Positions 7,953-16,433 of a stretch of DNA of 64,000 bases are shown piece after piece. The stretch covers positions 1,729,501-1,793,500 of the forward strand of contig NZ_CP114887.1 in the NCBI RefSeq assembly GCF_028747805.1, written 5' to 3'. Under the pieces are notes generated by a model. The model was not told where the DNA came from. It ran no database searches and worked only from the letters and a program-made list of their open reading frames with translations. This DNA comes from Solibacillus daqui. Its GTDB lineage: Bacteria; Bacillota; Bacilli; Bacillales_A; Planococcaceae. The position numbers and the translations under genes are program-made. Numbering within the stretch: position 1 is the first letter of the stretch; each line of letters begins with the position of its first letter.

Positions 7953-8819
7953 CTACACCTGCAATACATAACTCAAAAGCGCATCCTGCTTTTGGAAGCC
8001 TGTTTTGTAATACAGGCTATTTGCATGGGTGTTCGTATTATTTACCGTTAATGTTACGTGCGTAATTGCTTCATTCGCAAAAATTAGTGTTAATGCTTCG
8101 TTTAATAGCTGCTTACCAAGTCCTTGTCCACGGTACGCTGGCGCAATTGCGATAAATTCTAAATGTGTAGAGTGTTGCGCGTCATCGATTTCAAAGTAAG
8201 CATAGCCTTGTAAAGCATGATTTTCTTTCAAAACAATGAGCTGGTGCGCGCTCTTATGAAGCCTTTCTACAATTGTTTTTGCGCTATTGTACGTATTGGG
8301 AAATGCTTGTGAATGAATCGCTTCAAATTGTGCGAAATCCTGTTCATGATACGGTTCACTGCGTATAACATCAAGTGGCTGAAAGGTTTCCTTCATTCGT
8401 TTTAAATACAATTCGTCACTCGATTTTTTTGCATCAATCATTTGCATGAATTGCTGCTGAAATGTATTTTCTTCATTGATAAAGAATAAAAATTCCTTGA
8501 CCTGATTTAACTTTGCAGTCGCAAAATGCCAAAACTGTAACTGGTTTTCAATCTGTTGCTCTCTTGAAAATGGTCCCCAAACTTCGGCCGTTCCGTCGTA
8601 AATGTCAAAGCCTACAAGTCCGGTAATTTCATCTGCGTTCCTCGTAACAAATATGTACACTTGATTATCTTCAACAAAATCCTCATGCAAATCACCTAAA
8701 ATATCCTCTTTTTCCGTACCACAAAAGCCGATATGAAATTTCTTGTTTGAATTGAGTGCGGCAATATAAGCAGCTGCTTCTTCTAATTGCTCGACTGTTA
8801 GTTGTTCAAAAGTTGTCAT
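7953..8819 (-). CDS. Two-domain GNAT acetyltransferase
   Basis: This 288-aa protein has a divergent N-terminal GNAT-like domain and a C-terminal one with YRGQGLGKQLL followed by HVTLTVNNTNTHANSLYYKTGF. An in-frame upstream ATG exists at 8840, but AGGGGGG lies 6 nt before the ATG at 8819, which is preferred. It heads the GNAT-DUF2785-GNAT operon. Acceptor unknown. Confidence 0.72.
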   Translation of the reverse strand: MTTFEQLTVEQLEEAAAYIAALNSNKKFHIGFCGTEKEDILGDLHEDFVEDNQVYIFVTRNADEITGLVGFDIYDGTAEVWGPFSREQQIENQLQFWHFATAKLNQVKEFLFFINEENTFQQQFMQMIDAKKSSDELYLKRMKETFQPLDVIRSEPYHEQDFAQFEAIHSQAFPNTYNSAKTIVERLHKSAHQLIVLKENHALQGYAYFEIDDAQHSTHLEFIAIAPAYRGQGLGKQLLNEALTLIFANEAITHVTLTVNNTNTHANSLYYKTGFQKQDALLSYVLQV

Positions 8820-8850
8820 TGTAACCCCCCTAATTATCATTAATGGATAT

Positions 8851-8870
8851 TATAACAAAAAATGGAATAT
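8851..8870. repeat. 20-nt intergenic motif, copy 2
   Basis: Identical to 5873-5892. It lies in the divergent region between the two-domain GNAT gene and the DUF2087 gene. On the minus strand it runs into TATAAT, a possible -10 for the GNAT operon. Confidence 0.55.
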
Positions 8871-8995
8871 TAATTTAGGTTCGATATTTTGAAATGATAA
8901 ACGAAATAACTATTTGTTTGTTGTAATGCTGACTAATTTTATTTTGTTTACAAATAAATAAACGTATAGTATAAATGTTTATAGAGGTGATTATT

Positions 8996-9724
8996 TTGGA
9001 TATTCAAAATATTTCGGTAGATACATTGGTTAAGGGATATGAACTTCACGAAGATCGTTATGAATGCTTGTTTTGCTCGCAGCAATTTCAAGCACATGAA
9101 GTATTTCCAATGGAAGGACGCTTTTTTACAGCAGAGGGCATGATGAAAAACCATATCAAACAAGTACATACATCGCCATTTCATGCGTTGTTAGCGCTCG
9201 ATAAAAAGGTGACGGGCTTATCCGATGTGCAGCTTGATATGCTTCAATACTTTTTTGAAGGAAAATCCGATCAGGAAATTGTCTCAGAAAGTAATTTGAC
9301 GAGTGTATCAACTGTACGTCAGCATCGATTTAAGCTACGTGAAAAGGAAAAACAGGCAAAAATTTTTATTGCGTTAATGCAGCTAATGAAAAGCCCAGAG
9401 CATTACGCGATTCATAAGGGAGCGAGACAAGTGGACGAACGTTATAGTATTGAAGAAAAAGAACGTGAAAAGGTATTAGCAACTTATTTCAAAAATGGCT
9501 TAGACGGTGGGATTGACACGATTCCAAGTAAGGAAAAGAAAAAGCTAATACTATTGCAACATATTTTAAAGCGCTTTGACATGAGCAAGCGTTATCGTGA
9601 AAAAGAAGTGAATGAAATATTAATAACAGTAAATGCGGATTTTGTATCGCTACGCCGTCATTTAATAGAGTATGGCTTTATGGAGCGCAGTAATGATGGT
9701 TCGGAATATTGGGTGAAGAAGTAG
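8996..9724 (+). CDS. DUF2087 DNA-binding-type protein
   Basis: This 242-aa protein starts at a TTG with GAGGTG 6 nt upstream; the in-frame ATG at 8975 lies before that site and is unlikely. The N-terminus has a zinc-finger-like CLFC...H...H pattern (residues about 22-60). The middle resembles a LuxR-type helix-turn-helix (KSDQEIVSESNLTSVSTVRQHRFKLRE). The C-terminus has the DUF2087 pattern KRYREKEVNEIL...DFVSLRRHLIEYGFMERS. It is probably a transcriptional regulator; targets unknown. Confidence 0.65.
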   Translation: MDIQNISVDTLVKGYELHEDRYECLFCSQQFQAHEVFPMEGRFFTAEGMMKNHIKQVHTSPFHALLALDKKVTGLSDVQLDMLQYFFEGKSDQEIVSESNLTSVSTVRQHRFKLREKEKQAKIFIALMQLMKSPEHYAIHKGARQVDERYSIEEKEREKVLATYFKNGLDGGIDTIPSKEKKKLILLQHILKRFDMSKRYREKEVNEILITVNADFVSLRRHLIEYGFMERSNDGSEYWVKK

Positions 9725-9735
9725 GGGGATATTCT

Positions 9736-10083
9736 ATGAATGTGGAATTGACAAGGTATCGTGTAAGGGCTGGTAAATCTTCTAAAGTGGAAGAATGGTT
9801 AAACTTTTTGAATGACCATATGGAAGATGTACTTGTTACACTTGAATGTGAAAGGATGTATGTTGAAACGATTTTTCATGAAATTTTGAATGGCGAAGAA
9901 TATTTATATTGGTATTCAGTTCGTGGACAGGGTGGAGTGAATGTCGATGATTCGTCCCACTGGATTGATGTAAAACACCTGGAATATTGGGATGAATGCA
10001 TCGATGAAAGCTTTGGTTCTTTCGATTTAACAACAAAAGTCGTAATGATTCCGAAAAAAGTCCGAGCAAGTATGGATTTTTGA
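9736..10083 (+). CDS. DUF6176-like small protein
   Basis: This 115-aa soluble protein starts at the ATG at 9736, after GGGGG. It has FRVRAGKS-like N-terminal strand wording (TRYRVRAGKSSKVEEW) and a Glu/Trp-rich middle. I associate this pattern with DUF6176 proteins of unknown role. It lies 11 nt after the DUF2087 gene and 44 nt before a GNAT gene, probably in one transcript. Confidence 0.5.
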   Translation: MNVELTRYRVRAGKSSKVEEWLNFLNDHMEDVLVTLECERMYVETIFHEILNGEEYLYWYSVRGQGGVNVDDSSHWIDVKHLEYWDECIDESFGSFDLTTKVVMIPKKVRASMDF

Positions 10084-10127
10084 TTTAGATTGTAGTTCAC
10101 ATAGACCATAGACAGGAGGATGATTGA

Positions 10128-10589
10128 TTGACGATTGTAAGATTAGCAACTTTAGAAGATATAGATGCTTTGGTTCAAATGCGTTGGGATTTTTCTGAGG
10201 AAGATAATGGTGTTAGTGCAGTTCGTTTTGAGGAGTTCGATCTGATTTGTCGTAAGTTTTTGATGACAGCATTGGAAAGTGGAGACTGGTATATTTGGGT
10301 GGCAGAAGCGGAAAAGGAAATCGTTTCACATATGTATTTACAGCTGATACATAAAGTACCCAGACCAGGGAAAACGTCAGATCCATATTACGGATATGTG
10401 ACGAATGTCTATACACGCCCGGCGTATAGAAGCCAAGGTTTAGGAAGCGAGATACACGCTGCTATGGAAAAATGGTCAAAAGAAAATGACGTTGAATTTC
10501 TAATCCTTTGGCCGAGTAGTGATAGTGTGCCGTTTTACGAAAAGAACGGATTTGCTCGATGTGAAGAAGCGATGGAAAAACATTGGTGA
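10128..10589 (+). CDS. GNAT family N-acetyltransferase
   Basis: This 153-aa GNAT domain starts at a TTG preceded by AGGAGG. The acetyl-CoA loop is YRSQGLGSEIHAAMEKW near residue 103. It is followed by LILWPSSDSVPFYEKNGF, typical of the subgroup annotated as general GNATs in Bacillus. Third gene of a DUF2087-DUF6176-GNAT run. Substrate unknown. Confidence 0.75.
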   Translation: MTIVRLATLEDIDALVQMRWDFSEEDNGVSAVRFEEFDLICRKFLMTALESGDWYIWVAEAEKEIVSHMYLQLIHKVPRPGKTSDPYYGYVTNVYTRPAYRSQGLGSEIHAAMEKWSKENDVEFLILWPSSDSVPFYEKNGFARCEEAMEKHW

Positions 10590-10617
10590 TGTCATAGTTG
10601 TTATTCATAGTGATCAA

Positions 10618-10763
10618 TTTTCATAACAAAATTTGGATTCAAATGTATTTATCTAATACAGTCCGTTCTGCTACGTTACGGGGAAGCTTTTCTGGGGGCG
10701 TGGCTTCAACTAACTATATGCTAGCCACTACGGCGGCAAGCATATAGTAGATTTTCCGCACAC
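10618..10763 (+). repeat. Dispersed structured repeat, copy 1 (plus orientation)
   Basis: About 146 nt matching 41143-41284 in opposite orientation. The shared blocks are CCGTTCTGCTACGTTA, GCTTTTCTGGGGGCGTGG, CTTCAACTAAC and TTTTCCGCACAC. Between the last two is a stem (10713-10726 with 10735-10748, 13 of 14 paired). Its sequence differs from that of copy 2 but its base-pairing does not. It fills most of the gap between two genes. Confidence 0.8.
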
Positions 10764-10806
10764 CAACGTTGCACATAATCGCTTTTGGTCGCGTGTTTGT
10801 CGTTTA

Positions 10807-11268
10807 TCAACCATTTTCTGAATCGCGCTCTAAATATTTACGAATCACAATTTTATCTGGCGGGCTAATATGCTCCGGCAGCGAATCTAATCGAAAGAAC
10901 TGTAAATCTTTCGCTTCTTCAGGATCACAGCGCAAGTCACCGCTATAGTCAGTACAAATATATGCTGTTGAGACGTTATACACTTCATCGCCATGCGGAT
11001 ATTGATAGTAAAAATCTTTGCCAGAGAAAATATCAAATAGCGATAATTCATGTGCAGTGAGGCCTGTTTCCTCATACATTTCACGTAGTGCAACGTCTTC
11101 TAACGTTTCACCTAATTCCATCGAGCCGCCTGCTAATCCCCAGCAATCATTGTCAATTCGGTGCTGCATTAAAAGCTCATTACGCTCATTAAAAATCAAA
11201 ACACACGCACCTACCATAAATATTGGGTCAGTCCCAATTTTTTTTCGTAAATTCATGATATAACCCAT
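10807..11268 (-). CDS. NUDIX hydrolase
   Basis: This 153-aa protein has a complete Nudix box: GSMELGETLEDVALREMYEETGL (residues about 49-71, with the REx2EE core). AAGGAG lies 8 nt before the ATG at 11268, preferred over the GTG two codons upstream. It likely hydrolyses a nucleoside-diphosphate derivative; substrate unknown. It resembles the protein at 25489. Confidence 0.8.
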   Translation of the reverse strand: MGYIMNLRKKIGTDPIFMVGACVLIFNERNELLMQHRIDNDCWGLAGGSMELGETLEDVALREMYEETGLTAHELSLFDIFSGKDFYYQYPHGDEVYNVSTAYICTDYSGDLRCDPEEAKDLQFFRLDSLPEHISPPDKIVIRKYLERDSENG

Positions 11269-11332
11269 AATCACAACTCCTTTTGTCTATTATTTACAAA
11301 AGACGTTTTGCGAAAGAGTTAGTTCCTTATAT

Positions 11333-12322
11333 TTACAGCCAACTCTCAATACATGTAATCGTTTTTTCAATCGTATTGACGCGAATTTTTTTACCGATTG
11401 CAAGTGGGAACATGGGATGTGTATGTGAACAATCCACTTCTGCTAATATCGGAATGGGTTTGCCATTAAGCTGCTCTAAAAGTAGGTCAAGCGGCGTTCT
11501 ACCAGTGCCCTCATCATCAAAAAGTTCATGCTTACCGAGTACAATTGCACTTACCTTGTCAAAAATCCCGTGTAGCTTAAGCATGGCAATGTTTTTTTCA
11601 ACGGTTGAAGCATCTTTAAGTGAATCTTCAATGAGCAAAATGTCACCATGCTTGATTTCAGGGAAATAAGGTGTACCGATAAAGCCGTACATCGTATTGT
11701 TATTTCCACCAATTAAGCGTCCTTCGACTATTCCTTCATTAACCGCAATCCACTCATTTTTATAAAGCGTTTTTGGCTTTTCAAATTCAAGCCAGTTTAG
11801 CATCTCATCTGACCAAACGGCCGACTTTTTTAACGTATACGGTAGAGTAGGATTACAAAAATAGTGTTCGAAATAATCGTACGTATCCTGAACAAGTGGC
11901 TCAAACTCACCAAAAGAAGGGATAAGTGCAGGACCATAGAATGTTGGAATATTCGTTTTCGCAAAGAGTGCTAGTAAAATCGTAGTTGTGTCTGAATAAC
12001 CAACGACAATTTTAGGTGCGTTTCGAAATGCCTCAAAATCGATATAGGGCAGTATACTGTTTGAGTTTGTCCCACCAATCGTTGACATGATCATCTTGAT
12101 GGAAGGGTCACGCAAAAGGGCATTCAATTCTTCGGCGCGAGCCTTTGGAGTACCAGATCTATAGAAATCTTCCTTCCCAGTTAAACTTCCTTCAACAATT
12201 TCAAAACCCTTATTCTCCAAAAAAGCTTTCGCGCGCGTGTAACGTTCCTTTGCAATTACCGTTGCAGGATACGAAGAAGAGAAAATGCCAATTTTATCAC
12301 CTTTTTGTAGTGGTTGGAACAT
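11333..12322 (-). CDS. S66 family peptidase (LD-carboxypeptidase/MccF-like)
   Basis: This 329-aa protein has N-terminal GDKIGIFSSSYP, the nucleophile elbow VGYSDTTT (Ser near residue 110), the acidic LLIEDSLKD and the C-terminal CSHTHPMFPLAIG carrying the likely catalytic His. Family members trim murein tetrapeptides or inactivate microcin C-type peptides. The length and GTNSNSILPYIDF segment fit the MccF-like branch. The start at 12322 follows AGGTG; upstream GTG codons lack one. It lies 18 nt after a GNAT gene, so probably in the same operon. Confidence 0.75.
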   Translation of the reverse strand: MFQPLQKGDKIGIFSSSYPATVIAKERYTRAKAFLENKGFEIVEGSLTGKEDFYRSGTPKARAEELNALLRDPSIKMIMSTIGGTNSNSILPYIDFEAFRNAPKIVVGYSDTTTILLALFAKTNIPTFYGPALIPSFGEFEPLVQDTYDYFEHYFCNPTLPYTLKKSAVWSDEMLNWLEFEKPKTLYKNEWIAVNEGIVEGRLIGGNNNTMYGFIGTPYFPEIKHGDILLIEDSLKDASTVEKNIAMLKLHGIFDKVSAIVLGKHELFDDEGTGRTPLDLLLEQLNGKPIPILAEVDCSHTHPMFPLAIGKKIRVNTIEKTITCIESWL

Positions 12323-12340
12323 ATGAATCACCTGAATCAC

Positions 12341-12820
12341 CTAACTTTCTTTAAATGTTGACATGACTTTTTCATATTCAAATAGTGTTAATTTATCCGA
12401 AATTTTATGCTCGCCGATTTTGACATAGCCTAATTTTTCATAAAAATGATGATTGCGCGTGTTCAAATGCGGGGTATTAAGCGACCAGCTACGCGCATCA
12501 GTGAATTCATTCTCAATAAGCTGCATAATTTGAGAACCGAGGCCTTTATTTTGAAAAGCATCTGCAATAAAAATTCGATTGAGACGATAATGGTTGTTTG
12601 GTAGCTTGCGTATATCAATACCGCCAATGATTTCCTCATCAAACCAAATTGTAAAATGCTCGAAATGAGCTAGTTTATACTGTAAACGTTCAATCGGTTC
12701 ATTCACAGGGCTTGAAGTGACGTCTTCGTATGTTAATAAATCTGCTTGAAATGCTTGTTTTTGAATTGCTAAGAGTATTGCTGCTTCATATTGGTTAGAT
12801 TTTTTTAGCATTAAAGTCAT
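12341..12820 (-). CDS. GNAT family N-acetyltransferase
   Basis: This 159-aa protein has the acetyl-CoA loop FQNKGLGSQIMQLIE near residue 90 and SLNTPHLNTRNHHFYEKLGYVKIGE. GGAGGT lies 6 nt before the ATG at 12820. It sits between a CPBP protease and an MccF-like peptidase. Acetyltransferase plus MccF-like peptidase recalls microcin C self-immunity pairs, but no other Mcc gene is present, so that link is weak. Confidence 0.75.
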   Translation of the reverse strand: MTLMLKKSNQYEAAILLAIQKQAFQADLLTYEDVTSSPVNEPIERLQYKLAHFEHFTIWFDEEIIGGIDIRKLPNNHYRLNRIFIADAFQNKGLGSQIMQLIENEFTDARSWSLNTPHLNTRNHHFYEKLGYVKIGEHKISDKLTLFEYEKVMSTFKES

Positions 12821-12834
12821 CAAAATACCTCCAA

Positions 12835-13590
12835 TTAAATTGAATTATCGAACGGCGATTTTTTGGTTAAGCGTAATAGGATGAAAAAGAACACGCATAA
12901 TAAAATCAACTTTGTCACTTCGATTGTTTGCAAAGGTAATTGCATCTCTATCCCATCACCAAAGTAAAGCACATTCATTAATCCATGAAAAATTGCAGCT
13001 GGGATTACAGAACGGCTTTGTTCTCGTAAATACGAGAGGATGTAAGAGACAATAAATAAGATGGCGAGATAACTAAATGTCCCGATTGCAATATTTGTAT
13101 AAGATTTATAGAAAAGTGCGATAGGTACATGCCAAAAACTCCATATTAATGCAGTGATGCAGGCCGTTTTGTGAAATGAATAAATTTTTCTTAATTGACT
13201 ATGTAAGTAGCCACGCCAGATGATTTCTTCTAGTAGTGCTGAAAAGGTAGCAATGGTAAGTCCAATTAATAGTAAAGGTAATAGCTCTGAAACCTGTTCA
13301 AATAAGAAAATGCCTTTTTTTGAATAATAGAACACGCCATTAATTAATAATCCTAAGAGAATAGGGGTAAAAATGGATAATAGTAAATCTTTTTTTCTTG
13401 GTAGTTGTAATGCTAAGTCTTGCTTGATTGGCTTCTTAAATAATATGATATGGATTAATAAATACGAAAATAGGGGAATCGCCATTAACAGCCCTAAGTT
13501 CGGATTATTCATTTGAGCCATTGTAATATGAAAAATCAATGAGAAGAAGAAAATAATAATGACTAGCCATTTTACTTCTTTTGAAATCAC
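12835..13590 (-). CDS. CPBP/CAAX family intramembrane metalloprotease
   Basis: This 251-aa protein has about seven hydrophobic segments. The Abi/CPBP motifs are present: EEIIWRGYLHSQLRK (EExxxR, near residue 120), SFWHVPIAL (FxxxH) and HGLMNVL. Family members cut or modify membrane substrates and often accompany bacteriocin functions. First gene of a three-gene run (CPBP-GNAT-S66). Confidence 0.75.
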   Translation of the reverse strand: MISKEVKWLVIIIFFFSLIFHITMAQMNNPNLGLLMAIPLFSYLLIHIILFKKPIKQDLALQLPRKKDLLLSIFTPILLGLLINGVFYYSKKGIFLFEQVSELLPLLLIGLTIATFSALLEEIIWRGYLHSQLRKIYSFHKTACITALIWSFWHVPIALFYKSYTNIAIGTFSYLAILFIVSYILSYLREQSRSVIPAAIFHGLMNVLYFGDGIEMQLPLQTIEVTKLILLCVFFFILLRLTKKSPFDNSI

Positions 13591-13765
13591 TCAATCACCT
13601 CAATTCAGTTTTTAGTTATTTGTTAAAATTATACAATATTAGGTGAGGCGAGGTGGAAAAAATATCATATAAAAATACTTTCGCTCTTTTTGCAAAATAT
13701 CTTTTATATTTTCTTTTACTAAAACAATTAGACTGCTTTAAAAACGCTCAAGTTAAAAAAATTGC

Positions 13766-13803
13766 GAGGGGGAAGCTAATTATTTCGATTAGCTAGAAGA
13801 TAG
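13766..13803 (+). promoter_or_regulatory. Ribosome site with hairpin in the spacer, before glsA
   Basis: GAGGGGGA (13766-13773) is 30 nt from the ATG, far too distant if unfolded. AGCTAAT (13774-13780) and ATTAGCT (13788-13794) form a 7-bp stem directly after it. Folding leaves 9 nt between the hairpin and the start codon, which restores normal spacing. Confidence 0.5.
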
Positions 13804-14724
13804 ATGAAAAACATGCAAATAATATATGAAGACGCAAAAAAAATGACTCAAAAGGGCAAGGTTGCATCCTATATTCCTGCTTTAGCTGAAGCAGATTCTA
13901 CTGCATTTTCGGTAAGTCTGATGTCAAGGGATGATCAAATCGAGCTTGGAGATTGCACAAAAACGTTTACGCTTCAAAGTGTTGTCAAGGTGCTAAGTTT
14001 CATGGTGGCTGCGCATCATCATGGTATAGAGGAAATCATGCGTTATGTAGACGTCGAGCCAACAGGGGATTCGTTTAACTCAATTGTGCGCTTAGAAAGT
14101 AACAATAACAAGCCGTTCAATCCGATGATTAATGCAGGAGCCATTACCATTGCATCGTTATTACCCGGGCAATCAATGTTTGATAAGGTGAAGTCTGTAA
14201 CATCTTTCGTTGAAAAAATATTAAATAAACAAGTATCGGTAAATAATGAAGTGTATATGTCAGAATATCATTCGGCTGATTATAACCGTGCCATTGCCTA
14301 CATATTACAAGCGAATGGCTTCTTAAAATCCGATGTTGAGGAAGCGCTACAAGTATACTTACAGCTTTGTTCGATTTCAGTGAATTCTTCAGATATAGCG
14401 AAAATCGCACTATATTTAGCGACAAATGGTCAAAATTGTGAAGCCGCGTGCAGCAAAAAAGTTATCAACATCGCTAAAGCGTTAATGATGACATGTGGCA
14501 TGTACAATTTTTCGGGAAAATTCGCCGCATTCGTTGGTCTGCCAGCAAAAAGCGGTGTATCAGGTGCCATTATTGCTGTTGTAAAAGAGGGGGAAATCGA
14601 GCATTTAAAGGGTTCAATAGGGATAGGACTTTACGGACCAGCAATTGATGATGTTGGAAATAGTGTTGCTGGCATTGATTTTTTAGAGAAGTTATCAATG
14701 CAGTACGATTTGTTTTGTTTATAA
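13804..14724 (+). CDS. glsA: Glutaminase
   Basis: This 306-aa serine-dependent beta-lactamase-like glutaminase matches the family length (about 305-310). It has LQSVVKVLSF (SxxK nucleophile motif), DSFNSIV, NKPFNPMINAGAI and SGVSGAIIAVV. It converts glutamine to glutamate and ammonia in the cytosol and can contribute to acid resistance. It is monocistronic with a downstream terminator and an unusual structured ribosome site. Confidence 0.88.
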   Translation: MKNMQIIYEDAKKMTQKGKVASYIPALAEADSTAFSVSLMSRDDQIELGDCTKTFTLQSVVKVLSFMVAAHHHGIEEIMRYVDVEPTGDSFNSIVRLESNNNKPFNPMINAGAITIASLLPGQSMFDKVKSVTSFVEKILNKQVSVNNEVYMSEYHSADYNRAIAYILQANGFLKSDVEEALQVYLQLCSISVNSSDIAKIALYLATNGQNCEAACSKKVINIAKALMMTCGMYNFSGKFAAFVGLPAKSGVSGAIIAVVKEGEIEHLKGSIGIGLYGPAIDDVGNSVAGIDFLEKLSMQYDLFCL

Positions 14725-14726
14725 AA

Positions 14727-14760
14727 AGAAGCCTGCTTAAATATCATGAGCAGGCTTTTA
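14727..14760 (+). terminator. Bidirectional intrinsic terminator
   Basis: GCCTGCT (14731-14737) and AGCAGGC (14749-14755) are followed by TTTTA. AAAAA lies on the other side, so it also ends the convergent sigma operon. Confidence 0.75.
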
Positions 14761-14764
14761 GGTG

Positions 14765-15214
14765 TTATTTTAGTGTTACTTCAATTATTTTCAATAAATT
14801 ATCTTTCATTTCATCGCGTTCAAAACGCAGAGCAAAAATTTGATCATCAATTTTTAACCCAATAATTAAGTTTTCCTCATCATAAAAAGATAGTTCAAAA
14901 TTGGCAAGCGAAAACGCGCTAAAGTGCATCACGTTAAGCGTTGTTCCATTCGTAAATGTTAAGGCATTGTTCGAAGCGTCAAGCCTAGTGAGTGTATGGA
15001 CCTCTTGTGTGGCAAGTTCAGTATTATCACTTGCCATCGCACCGGCGAAGTTAAGCGCAGATTCTACAAGGCGCATCATTAAAATGTCATTATAAATCGG
15101 CATATCCTTCGATTCTTTTGTGACAATTTGACCCTCGGCAAACGGAGCATTCATCATGCCAAATCCAGTCACAACAAAGGTTAGCGCAATGAGTGTAAGT
15201 ATCAGTTTTTTCAT
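14765..15214 (-). CDS. Secreted protein paralogous to the anti-sigma sensor domain
   Basis: This 149-aa protein has a signal peptide (KK then LILTLIALTFVVTGFGMM). It starts at the ATG at 15214, preceded by AGGAGGGG; a longer in-frame ORF from 15271 lacks a site. Residues 45-149 align with residues 95-227 of the preceding membrane protein: VxxAL/TLxF helix, a T-L-D-x-x-N-x-x-x-x-F strand pair, FSAxxLELxxxSL/FxxEDNLI and FRIDxxxxxxxx. Third gene of the ECF sigma operon. It may titrate or sense the same signal; function unknown. Confidence 0.6.
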   Translation of the reverse strand: MKKLILTLIALTFVVTGFGMMNAPFAEGQIVTKESKDMPIYNDILMMRLVESALNFAGAMASDNTELATQEVHTLTRLDASNNALTFTNGTTLNVMHFSAFSLANFELSFYDEENLIIGLKIDDQIFALRFERDEMKDNLLKIIEVTLK

Positions 15215-15224
15215 GGTACCCCTC

Positions 15225-15908
15225 CTAACTATTCCCGAGAATTTGGCTAATGCGGTATTCGTCGTTGGCATTTAAATCTTTGGACAGCATAATTTCATAT
15301 GAATGATGATCAATTCGGAAAATCATGAAAATATTATCCTGCTCCGTTAAAGAAATGGTCAAAAGCTCTAGATCGGTCGCAGAAAACGGTTGGAAAAAAG
15401 CTTTTTCAAATGAAAATTCTCCATCATGACGAAAAATAATCGTTTCATTTTGCTCATCAAGCGTTGCCTCTGAATGTAGAAATTGTTTCGTCGTAGCAAA
15501 GTCACCTGTAGAATAAGCGGTCAAAAATTTCAGTGTTTTTTCAACGACTTGTAACGCTAATGCACCATCTTCAAACGTTGAGCCATTCGTGCCATTACCA
15601 AGGCCGTAGTACGACTGAGAAAGGTCATTCACCAAATTGATTTCTTGTACGGGATTTTCGGTCGTAACATTTGGTGCCTCGGTTGGTGTAGCAGAAGTTA
15701 GTATGAAAAACAGAGCAATTCCGATTAGAGCAATGCCTATAATTGCGGAGGGGATCCATTGTATTGGGAAGCGCTGTTTTTTCGAACGTGTCTTTGCTTC
15801 ACTACGAATTTTTTTACGAAGATCGGGTGTAAAAAGTACACGTTTGCCGATGACTGTATCTATCCCACGTTGGACATCTTTTTTCGTTAACTTATCCAAT
15901 CGAATCAC
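15225..15908 (-). CDS. Putative membrane anti-sigma factor
   Basis: This 227-aa protein has a cytoplasmic basic N-terminus of about 50 aa, one TM (IPSAIIGIALIGIALFFIL) and an extracytoplasmic domain of about 130 aa. Its start overlaps the sigma gene by 17 bp. Position and topology are those of ECF anti-sigma factors, though I see no ZAS zinc motif. The outer domain is duplicated as a stand-alone secreted protein just downstream. Confidence 0.65.
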   Translation of the reverse strand: MIRLDKLTKKDVQRGIDTVIGKRVLFTPDLRKKIRSEAKTRSKKQRFPIQWIPSAIIGIALIGIALFFILTSATPTEAPNVTTENPVQEINLVNDLSQSYYGLGNGTNGSTFEDGALALQVVEKTLKFLTAYSTGDFATTKQFLHSEATLDEQNETIIFRHDGEFSFEKAFFQPFSATDLELLTISLTEQDNIFMIFRIDHHSYEIMLSKDLNANDEYRISQILGNS

Positions 15909-16413
15909 CTTCCATTCTTAACACATGTTCCTTTAATTGTGCCTTCGCACGACGCAGCCTCGTATAAATTGTATTCTCCGAGTTTTTTAATAAATCCGCA
16001 ATTTCCGTAATCGAATAATCCTGATAATAGTGTAGCACGAGCACTTCACGATACTTTACTGGTAACGCTAATATTTGTATACCAAACTCATAATCTTCTT
16101 CAAAGCGAATGATTGTATCCTCAGCGCCGATTTCAACACATAACTCATGCGTAACATTCGTAAAAAACAAATTTCTAAACGACCAGCTTCTTAAATGATC
16201 CTTACAGCGATTAATCGTCATGCGATATAAGTACGTTTTAAACGAAGCATCCCCTCGATACTGGTCGTGAAGCTCATAGGCTTTTAAAAATACATCTTGA
16301 ATAATGTCCTCGGCGATATGCACGTCCTTCACATAGGTATAGGCCAGTCGAATAAGTGCCTCACCGTATTGTGTCATCGCCCATTCTAGCCTAGACATTT
16401 CTTGATTTGACAA
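15892..16413 (-). CDS. ECF-type RNA polymerase sigma factor
   Basis: This 173-aa protein has region 2 (YTYVKDVHIAEDIIQDVFLKAYE, FKTYLYRMTINRCKDHLRS) and region 4 (LPVKYREVLVLHYYQDYSITEIADLLKNSENTIYTRLRRAKAQLKE), both complete. It resembles the Bacillus SigV/SigM/SigY group but I cannot assign it further. First gene of a three-gene operon with its anti-sigma factor. Its upstream region is filled with inverted repeats. The target stress is not deducible. Confidence 0.85.
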   Translation of the reverse strand: MSNQEMSRLEWAMTQYGEALIRLAYTYVKDVHIAEDIIQDVFLKAYELHDQYRGDASFKTYLYRMTINRCKDHLRSWSFRNLFFTNVTHELCVEIGAEDTIIRFEEDYEFGIQILALPVKYREVLVLHYYQDYSITEIADLLKNSENTIYTRLRRAKAQLKEHVLRMEGDSIG

Positions 16414-16433
16414 CTGTTTCGCCTCCTTTTATC

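Noticed and set aside
11333..13590. Microcin C-type immunity or bacteriocin locus (S66 peptidase, GNAT, CPBP)
   Set aside because: No precursor peptide, adenylating enzyme or exporter nearby; each gene is common on its own.
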